This document shows, in pieces, positions 58,492 through 64,000 of a stretch of DNA of 64,000 nt. Position 1 is the stretch's first letter. Every line of letters begins with the position of its first letter. Position numbers and translations under genes: made by a program. The stretch comes from Methanomicrobia archaeon (GTDB lineage Archaea; Methanobacteriota_B; Thermococci; Methanofastidiosales; NM3). The DNA lies in contig JAUVXU010000005.1 of NCBI GenBank assembly GCA_030603445.1, forward strand, positions 1 to 64,000, read 5' to 3'. Below the pieces are notes generated by a model. That model worked only from the letters and a program-made list of their open reading frames with translations. It had not been told where the DNA came from and ran no database searches.

Positions 58492-59247
58492 ATGGAAGAT
58501 GAGAAATACGAGAGCGGCTTTGTTGACAAGATACTTGGCGATATATTTTATACAACTACGCAAAAAATCCGAGATGAGATAACCAATATAGCACATGTAG
58601 ATAAAAATACACATATACTTAATGTAGCATGCAGAAGCGGAGAAACAGCATTTTTCTTGGCAAAAGAGTTTGGATGCGATGTCATTGGAATTGATTTTTT
58701 TGCTGCCCATATTAAAGAAGCAGAAAAGATTGCACGCAGGGAAAAACTCACAAAAAAAGTAACTTTCAAGAAATGTCATGCTGAAAATATCCCCTTTGAT
58801 GAGAATACTTTTGATCTTGTAATCCTAGAACGTTCCTTATCCTGCTACTATAATAAACCAAAGATTATTGAAGAATGTGTAAGGGTGTTGAAAAAAGGGG
58901 GAATATTCGCAATGGCCGACTTCACGGTAGACCATATATCTGAAGAAGACAAAAATGAACTAAAGGAACTTACCTGCCTTGCAACAGCCTTATCAAACAC
59001 AGAATATATGGAGCTGATGAAAAACCAGCACCTTACAGACATTAAAAACATTTCAAAAGAAGACATTGCTGAAAAAAACACAAAGATATTAATGCAAAAA
59101 TGGAAGAAGATTCGCCTATTCTCAAACATTTTCCTCAAAGTATCATCAGTAGATGCAGGAAAATTCGAGATCATAATGCGAAAAGGCGAAAAGATAATAA
59201 AAGAACGTAGGCTTGGATATATGCTCTTTTATGGCAAAAAAGCCTAA
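58492..59247 (+). CDS. Class I SAM-dependent methyltransferase
   Basis: A 251-residue methyltransferase of the UbiE/Methyltransf_11 type: motif I ILNVACRSGETAFFLA, VIGIDFFAAHIKEAEKIA, motif II FDENTFDLVILE and motif III VLKKGGIFAMAD. In motif I the usual GxGxG is ACRSG. The substrate is unknown. It is probably leaderless from a TATA-like TTTTATATG about 20 nt upstream. It overlaps the next gene's end by 4 nt (convergent). Confidence 0.8.
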   Translation: MEDEKYESGFVDKILGDIFYTTTQKIRDEITNIAHVDKNTHILNVACRSGETAFFLAKEFGCDVIGIDFFAAHIKEAEKIARREKLTKKVTFKKCHAENIPFDENTFDLVILERSLSCYYNKPKIIEECVRVLKKGGIFAMADFTVDHISEEDKNELKELTCLATALSNTEYMELMKNQHLTDIKNISKEDIAEKNTKILMQKWKKIRLFSNIFLKVSSVDAGKFEIIMRKGEKIIKERRLGYMLFYGKKA

Positions 59248-60296
59248 AGAATCTCTTTTTCAACTAGTATTCGATTGTGGATTGGGTATTCCTTAACTAT
59301 GGAGAATTCTAAGTCTTTATCTTCCAGTATATCCTTTAGCTCTTCAGTAGCAGCCCAGCTTGTCAACACCTTTGTCCCACATACCATGACCATGTCGTCG
59401 TCACGCTCGAAATACTCATTTATGGCGTCTATAACTTGATTCCGTTTTGGTAGTGTAAATGCCTCTATCTCTCCTCGAACTATCAAACCGTCCTCATCCA
59501 CATCCTCATACTTCGCTTTTACATTGTTTGCGCGGCGCTTGAGACGTTCGCGCAGCTGTACTCCATCCTTAAATCCAGAAGAACAGTAGTGCACCGACAA
59601 ATCCAAATCCTGTGTTTCCTTTATTACCTCAAGTGCTATCTCTTCGCTTCCAAGGACTGAATTGGAGTTATCGGAAAATCTCATTCCAAGCTTTCTAAGA
59701 GCAGATGCATTTGTCTCAGAATACTCAAGTTCGTTGATGTTAAGAAATTTTACCCCTATATTATCCAGATAAGCTGCAAATTCGAGTATTTCCTCCTTCT
59801 TATCAGGTATAACAGGTATCTCTGCACCCACATCAAGATCATATGCCAGCGCTAGATCCAATTTACCCCAATTTTCCTTTTTAGGATGGAACCTTATCTC
59901 ATCTATGACATTTTCAAGATAACCTAGCGCCATTTTATCCACTAACGTGCCAGATGTGTAAAGGTGAATGTGGTGGTCCTTAAATGTGTCTTTTAAAAGT
60001 GTGGCATATGTTATAGTATCATCAAGGACCATGATGGGGTCTCCCCCGGTTATTCCGGTCCCCATGGCCCCGCTCTTGTATGCCTCATCGATTATTTCAT
60101 CCTTATTTGTTATCCTGCGCTCGTTGGCCCATGTATCCCAACTGCCTTTTCTCTTCTTTGAAAGTGGACAATAATAACAGTCCTCAAGGCATATACCATT
60201 CATGAACAGGACAAGTTTTGCACCCTTTGCACACTGCATGCATCCTTTGGGAAGTGTCCCATTGTATGTCCCTTCAGGAAAAGCTTCCATATGCAT
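59244..60296 (-). CDS. Radical SAM protein (COG2108 type)
   Basis: A protein of about 350 residues. It has the N-terminal GTLPKGCMQCAKGAKLVLFMNG, a family signature, and the SAM cluster motif CLEDCYYC (C-xxx-C-xx-C), with GITGGDPIMV as the SAM-binding GGEP-like strand. The C-terminal 110 residues form a small alpha/beta extension. The function is not established for the family. ATG 60296 or 60290 is the likely start; a TATA-like TTATTTAAATC (about 60317) suggests leaderless initiation. Confidence 0.8.
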   Translation of the reverse strand: MHMEAFPEGTYNGTLPKGCMQCAKGAKLVLFMNGICLEDCYYCPLSKKRKGSWDTWANERRITNKDEIIDEAYKSGAMGTGITGGDPIMVLDDTITYATLLKDTFKDHHIHLYTSGTLVDKMALGYLENVIDEIRFHPKKENWGKLDLALAYDLDVGAEIPVIPDKKEEILEFAAYLDNIGVKFLNINELEYSETNASALRKLGMRFSDNSNSVLGSEEIALEVIKETQDLDLSVHYCSSGFKDGVQLRERLKRRANNVKAKYEDVDEDGLIVRGEIEAFTLPKRNQVIDAINEYFERDDDMVMVCGTKVLTSWAATEELKDILEDKDLEFSIVKEYPIHNRILVEKEIL

Positions 60297-60348
60297 ATAC
60301 AAACATAAAAAGATTTAAATAAGTTTTCTGTACAGACTGATACTGCGT

Positions 60349-60421
60349 GCCCTCGTGGTCTAGTGGATACGATGTTAGCTTGCGGAGCTGAAGATCCCGA
60401 GTTCGAATCTCGGCGAGGGCG
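60349..60421 (+). tRNA. tRNA-Arg (GCG anticodon)
   Basis: A cloverleaf: acceptor stem GCCCTCG/CGAGGGC, anticodon arm TTAGC-TTGCGGA-GCTGA with anticodon GCG (reads CGC/CGT, arginine), and T-arm CCGAG-TTCGAAT-CTCGG. Discriminator G; 3' CCA not encoded (CC then T). No intron seen. Confidence 0.95.
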
Positions 60422-60512
60422 CCTTTCTAAGATTATTTAATAGAAACGTTGCATAGCATAATGCTCGCGCTGGCAAAGGTAAAGGATTTCTTATAAACAG
60501 ATTTTATAAAAA
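60422..60512. other. AT-rich spacer after tRNA-Arg
   Basis: About 90 bp between the tRNA and the small minus-strand reading frame. No structure or gene was seen. Confidence 0.4.
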
Positions 60513-60668
60513 CTAGATAGCAGCTTTCTTTAGATCTGTATTTTTTAAAATATCGGGCTGGATATCTGAAACAATATCCAAAGAAATTATCTCTTTGCTA
60601 GAAGAGATTACATCTTTATCATGTTTATCCAACTTCATCATGTAGTCCATGCCCATGCTCTGCACCAT
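60513..60668 (-). CDS. Possible 51-residue acidic protein
   Basis: An open frame of 51 codons (ATG 60668, TAG 60513-60515) encoding a Met/Asp/Lys-rich, Cys-free, soluble protein starting MVQSMGMDYMMKLDKHDKDV. No ribosome-binding site is seen, but many genes here are leaderless. No family recognised. It would fill most of the 480-bp gap between tRNA-Arg and the EamA transporter, which otherwise holds nothing clear. Confidence 0.35.
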   Translation of the reverse strand: MVQSMGMDYMMKLDKHDKDVISSSKEIISLDIVSDIQPDILKNTDLKKAAI

Positions 60669-60901
60669 AAAAAAAATACTATATCAATTACTTCATTTTC
60701 ATACATTATATAATAACCTTTTCCCTTATCTTAAGTTATAATATGTAAAGATGAAATAGAAGCGCCTTCTGCTTAGCTCCTCAAAAACGTTTAAAAGATG
60801 GTGGTACAAACTAAAGATAGAATTCTTTTAACTCATGGATGCTAGATATATCTCTTAGTAGGTCCAGATTAGAATATGTAACAAATTCTGGTGAAACCCA
60901 T
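60669..60901. other. Upstream region of the EamA transporter gene
   Basis: About 230 bp of AT-rich sequence with no clear gene. TTATAATATG-like sequence around 60735-60745 may be a TATA element for the transporter. The reading frame of the transporter is open from 60839, but its ribosome-binding site supports a later start. Confidence 0.35.
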
Positions 60902-61780
60902 ATGGAATCGAAGGAAAGCCTTATTGGGGTAATATACACGCTCGTGGCTGTGGTACTTTGGAGCATTATTGGGCTATTTGTGCGCCAGATACCAGAAATT
61001 GGGCCTGGATTAAACGTGTTTTACAGATTTGTATTTGCAACAGCGGCATTATTTCTATACGCACTGTCCCAAGGAAAACTAAATACTCTGCGCATCAAAA
61101 AGAGGGAACTGCCACAATTGATCATTCCTGGTTTTTTATTATCCTTTACCATGTATACGTATACAATAGGATTGAAGACAACGACAATCGCAAACACTGT
61201 CTTTTTGCAACAGCTTGCACCAATTTATGTCCTAGTGTTAACTTACCTGTTCCTCGATGAGCGTGTTACAAAGCATACTGCAAGTGCGGTGGGTATAGGC
61301 ATTTGCGGTGGGCTTGTGATACTAGCATTTGACTATGGGTCCGCCGCAATAGGAGGCAGTCACTTCTACGGAGATATCATAGCCACCATATCAGGATTTG
61401 GATGGGCAACCTACACCATATCAATGCGTATATTAGGAAAGAGGCTAGATGGGCTAAAATCTACATTCTGGGTGTTTCTCTTAGGCACAGTAATCATGTC
61501 CCCTTTTAGCATCGAATCTGGCACCCTGACGCCTTTTTCCATGTTCATGCTACTAATCCTCGGAATCCTCTGTACTGCGTTGCCTTTCATATTGTATAAC
61601 ATTGCACTAAGGCACCTGGAAGCAGCCAGAGCCTCCGTGATAGTGCTTCTGGAAGGCGTGATGAGCGGCATATGGGCTTACATCATACTTAATGAAAATG
61701 TAAATTTAGGGACCATCCTTGGAGGCGCACTAATAATTGTCGCCACAGGGATAATCCTTATGGAAAAAAAGAATAAATAA
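60902..61780 (+). CDS. EamA/DMT-superfamily exporter
   Basis: A 292-residue membrane protein with ten helices in two EamA repeats; marks include LVAVVLWSIIGLFVRQIP at the first helix and LGILCTALPFILYNIALRHLEAARAS in the second repeat. Such proteins export amino acids or metabolites. GGTGAAACCCAT precedes ATG 60902, so an upstream ATG at 60839 is less likely. Its stop is followed at 10 nt by the end of the convergent HdrD-like gene. Confidence 0.85.
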   Translation: MESKESLIGVIYTLVAVVLWSIIGLFVRQIPEIGPGLNVFYRFVFATAALFLYALSQGKLNTLRIKKRELPQLIIPGFLLSFTMYTYTIGLKTTTIANTVFLQQLAPIYVLVLTYLFLDERVTKHTASAVGIGICGGLVILAFDYGSAAIGGSHFYGDIIATISGFGWATYTISMRILGKRLDGLKSTFWVFLLGTVIMSPFSIESGTLTPFSMFMLLILGILCTALPFILYNIALRHLEAARASVIVLLEGVMSGIWAYIILNENVNLGTILGGALIIVATGIILMEKKNK

Positions 61781-61790
61781 AAAACATTAT

Positions 61791-62882
61791 TTATTTTTTC
61801 ATTGCTTCCCAGATTATATGCGATATGTCCTCCACAGGGGTATTTATATTCATTTCCTCCTTGACGCCATCAAAATGGTGTAGGCAAAAAGGACAATATG
61901 TCACTATCTTATCTGAATCGCCGGCCTTGTCAAACGACACCGCCGCTATTTTATTCGCAATTTCCGGATAATTGGGTTTTACCCCTGCAGGAGCGCCACA
62001 ACAAAATCGTTCTTTGTTGAACGGCTCAGTAAACTTGAAACCTATTTTTCCAAGCAGTTCTCGCGGAATGTCATACATTGCTACCATTGGGCATGCATCT
62101 TTTACCATTACAGTTCCAGATTCCTTGTTAAACTGAATTTTTCCTTCATCATAAAGATCTTTGAAAAATTCAAGTGCATGCACTACTTCATACTTTGGTT
62201 CCCTGTATAATGTGGGATATACATTTTTTAGAACGCCGTAACAGGAAGGGCATGAAACAAGCAGCCTTTTCACTCCCTGGGATTCTACGTACAATGTATA
62301 CTTCTTTGCAAGCTCCTTTGCCTCGTCCATGTGCCCGTTATCTATCAGAAAAAGACCGCAGCACAGCTCTTCTGACAGTATCTTTGGCTTAATTCCACAT
62401 GAATTTAAGATCCTAATAGTGTCTTGTGCAATTCCTATGTTCTTAAAAGCAACCCAGCACCCCGCCATGTATGCAAGTGATGGATCGTCTGAAAACTCCA
62501 GGTCCTCAGTTACCCAACTTGCTATGCGCCCTTCGTTATCAAGCCCTTTTGGATTATATTTGGTGGATATATTATTTGAGATATGCGACGTTTTTTGTGG
62601 CTCTCTTCCCTGTTTTGCAATAAGGCTTCTCTCGTATTGTATTATGCCTGTTATATCTATGTTAGAAGAGCATACATCATCACATGCCTTACATCTTGTG
62701 CATAAGTAAATTGAGTCCAACTCATCCTTATCCAGTGGTTCGTTGTTCTCCACCTTGGTAAGTAGTTTTATTTTATTATCGGGAGAATATACTTCCTTAT
62801 CAGAAACGACACAAATGGGGCATATCTCCCTGCACTTGTCACACTCTGTGCAAGATTCTATTTGTTCTGTATAATCGGTCAT
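61791..62882 (-). CDS. HdrD-like (CCG-domain) iron-sulfur protein
   Basis: A 363-residue protein. The N-terminus has two 4Fe-4S motifs (C11-TE-C14-DK-C17-REI-C21-P and C-TR-C-KA-C-DDV-C). Then two CCG domains: GCWVAF ... ELCCGLFLI ... SCPSC and KDACPM ... RFCCGAPAG ... YCPFC. This is the layout of HdrD and GlpC-like proteins, whose CCG domains bind the special 4Fe-4S cluster that reduces the CoM-S-S-CoB heterodisulfide. No HdrE or electron partner is encoded next to it, so the disulfide substrate is unproven. GGCGAT precedes the ATG. Confidence 0.8.
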   Translation of the reverse strand: MTDYTEQIESCTECDKCREICPICVVSDKEVYSPDNKIKLLTKVENNEPLDKDELDSIYLCTRCKACDDVCSSNIDITGIIQYERSLIAKQGREPQKTSHISNNISTKYNPKGLDNEGRIASWVTEDLEFSDDPSLAYMAGCWVAFKNIGIAQDTIRILNSCGIKPKILSEELCCGLFLIDNGHMDEAKELAKKYTLYVESQGVKRLLVSCPSCYGVLKNVYPTLYREPKYEVVHALEFFKDLYDEGKIQFNKESGTVMVKDACPMVAMYDIPRELLGKIGFKFTEPFNKERFCCGAPAGVKPNYPEIANKIAAVSFDKAGDSDKIVTYCPFCLHHFDGVKEEMNINTPVEDISHIIWEAMKK

Positions 62883-63015
62883 GATATCGCCAGCTTAAAA
62901 TATCCAATACCTAGCTCTAATATTAGTTTTTATAATTTATAAATAATCCGGTATATCTAGCATTCGCTAAACGTTTATATACTGCCTTCTCTTAAAGAAT
63001 GCAAGGTGAAATTTC

Positions 63016-63507
63016 ATGAAACCATATCCTGTCCTTTTGATAGCAATCGCGCTTTTAGGATGCATCACAGGCGGACCCGGGGGAGAAGTGACTGAGGCAG
63101 GCGAACTTAAAGTATTCACTAATTTATCGGAAGGTTTTAGCATTTCCTACCCCTTATCATGGGATGAGGACATTGAAGGTCAGATACTATTCGAAAAAGA
63201 TGGGTTGCCCGCCTTAGGTATAAAGGAGAGCTTTGTAAAAGACAGGGAAAAAGAGATAGAACGCGTCAAGGAAAACTTCACGGATGATAACAACTACACA
63301 GTGATTAAAACCAGCATAGAATCCTATAATGACATTTCTTTTGAACGGCTTGACATGTGGTACGATGATTCCGAAACAAAGCTTTATGCAATATTACTAA
63401 TTACAATAAATGACAAACACCTCTACCAGTTCCTCTATTTGGGGGAAGATGAAGCATCAACACAGGATGCCGTACTGCTGACAATAGGCACCCTGACATT
63501 CGTATAG
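63016..63507 (+). CDS. Putative lipoprotein, unknown outside domain
   Basis: A 163-residue protein. The N-terminal signal MKPYPVLLIAIALLGC ends in a lipobox-like LLGC (Cys 16), followed by a Gly-rich linker and a domain of about 130 residues starting FTNLSEGFSISYPLSWDED, which resembles PsbP-like/lipoprotein domains with repeated beta strands. GGTGAAATTTC precedes the ATG. Lipid attachment in archaea is inferred. Confidence 0.65.
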   Translation: MKPYPVLLIAIALLGCITGGPGGEVTEAGELKVFTNLSEGFSISYPLSWDEDIEGQILFEKDGLPALGIKESFVKDREKEIERVKENFTDDNNYTVIKTSIESYNDISFERLDMWYDDSETKLYAILLITINDKHLYQFLYLGEDEASTQDAVLLTIGTLTFV

Positions 63508-63560
63508 GCGCATCCGGCTTTAAAGCAGATGTAAAATGTTAGTTATGGAATCTAAAAGAA

Positions 63561-64000
63561 CTATTTTACTTTCCTTAAAACAAAGATATGTCGTTCTAGG
63601 GACTTATGAACACGTACAATTAACTCATGTTCCACAACAAATCCGAATCTGGAAAAATCATAATGAATGGGCAAAACTATCACTGCCCTGTCCTTGCACC
63701 TGTCATATATTGAGAGAAATGATTGTTCATACAACACATCCCTTGAGCCATCCACAACAGTTGATTTCCCATACGGCACATCGGTCACCACAGTTTCAAA
63801 TGTGCAAGGAAATGTTGCATCTATTTGTGTTGCATCGCCTTGGCGTATATCTCCATTTATGCCATAAAATTCTAAATTCCTCTTAGATCCATAGACCATC
63901 TTTTTTTCTATATCAATCCCAAAGACATCGATTCCCATGAGCCCCGCTTCAATTAGAATACCACCAGTTCCACAGAAAGGATCTAGTACCTCCCTTGTGG
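63561..64000 (-). CDS. tRNA (guanine-10-N2)-methyltransferase Trm-G10-like (partial)
   Basis: The 3' part of a minus-strand gene that runs out of the window. About 146 residues are visible: LDPFCGTGGILIEAGLMGIDVFGIDI (SAM-binding), DIRQGDAT and the catalytic TDVPYGK (N-DPPY-type), then LPIHYDFSRFGF. Archaeal Trm-G10 methylates guanosine 10 of tRNA and has an N-terminal THUMP domain, which would lie beyond position 64000. Another N2/N6 methyltransferase of the same class is possible. Confidence 0.78.
   Translation of the reverse strand, partial: TREVLDPFCGTGGILIEAGLMGIDVFGIDIEKKMVYGSKRNLEFYGINGDIRQGDATQIDATFPCTFETVVTDVPYGKSTVVDGSRDVLYEQSFLSIYDRCKDRAVIVLPIHYDFSRFGFVVEHELIVRVHKSLERHIFVLRKVK

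Noticed and set aside
1-64000. CRISPR arrays, transposases, integrases or rRNA genes
   Set aside because: No regularly spaced repeats, transposase-like protein or rRNA sequence was seen on reading through the window; only the protein-internal stalk repeats recur.

Overview
The window is a low-GC archaeal chromosome segment. The evidence is a class I lysyl-tRNA synthetase, MCM with a GINS-type protein, the FtsZ-SecE-NusG(Spt5)-L11-L1-L10-L12 run, DTD2, Nep1, DGGGP synthase, an RNase P Rpp21 homologue, endonuclease Q, NreA, many leaderless genes about 25 nt downstream of TATA boxes, and GGTGA/GGAGG ribosome-binding sites. A corrinoid methyltransferase fusion with its reductive activator, CofC (coenzyme F420) and an HdrD-like iron-sulfur protein point to a euryarchaeal methanogen. 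The methyltransferase-corrinoid fusion resembles what has been described for methylated-thiol-reducing Methanofastidiosa; that placement is an inference and no mcr gene lies in the window.

Layout. 1-5 kb: the end of a membrane protein gene and two small membrane proteins, then a convergent methyl-transfer block (fused methyltransferase/corrinoid protein, ferredoxin-ASKHA corrinoid activator, coiled-coil protein). 5-22 kb: mostly housekeeping genes (Dph6, DGGGP synthase, endonuclease Q, two metallo-beta-lactamase-fold proteins, PIN-ATPase, FetA/FetB-like ABC exporter, LysRS, a divergent PEP carboxykinase, a Ca2+/cation antiporter). 22-29 kb: a metal/Fe-S cofactor island with two DUF89 phosphatases, Mrp, a DtxR regulator, DUF134, two NifX-like proteins and two MinD-like ATPases with inserted ferredoxin domains; two copies of an AT-rich palindrome mark its promoters. 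29-39 kb: NreA, aminotransferase, IscS-IscU, DTD2, then FtsZ and the ribosomal/transcription operon. 39-44 kb: GlmS, a MraY/AglH-type phosphotransferase, HAD phosphatase and a second aminotransferase.

44.6-49.7 kb is the most unusual block: an ArsR regulator, a COG0701-type permease, three small thioredoxin/glutaredoxin-like proteins, two membrane-anchored extracytoplasmic CxxC proteins of one new-looking family, and a CcdA-like electron carrier, plus an adjacent AhpD-like protein. It reads as a complete transmembrane thiol relay tied to a metalloid or metal permease.

50-64 kb: a radical SAM protein with an apparent non-canonical start, a DUF47 protein, CofC, an ECF-type transporter component, GINS-MCM, an Rpp21 protein fused to a lipoate-ligase accessory (LplB-like) domain, Nep1, small envelope proteins, another radical SAM protein, tRNA-Arg, an EamA exporter, an HdrD-like protein, a lipoprotein and the 3' part of a Trm-G10-type tRNA methyltransferase gene. 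Two tRNA-Arg genes (CCT, GCG) were found; no CRISPR array or insertion sequence was seen. A recurring oddity is genes whose conserved N-terminus can only be reached from ATA or ATT codons with good ribosome-binding sites (14112, 49918, possibly 27483).
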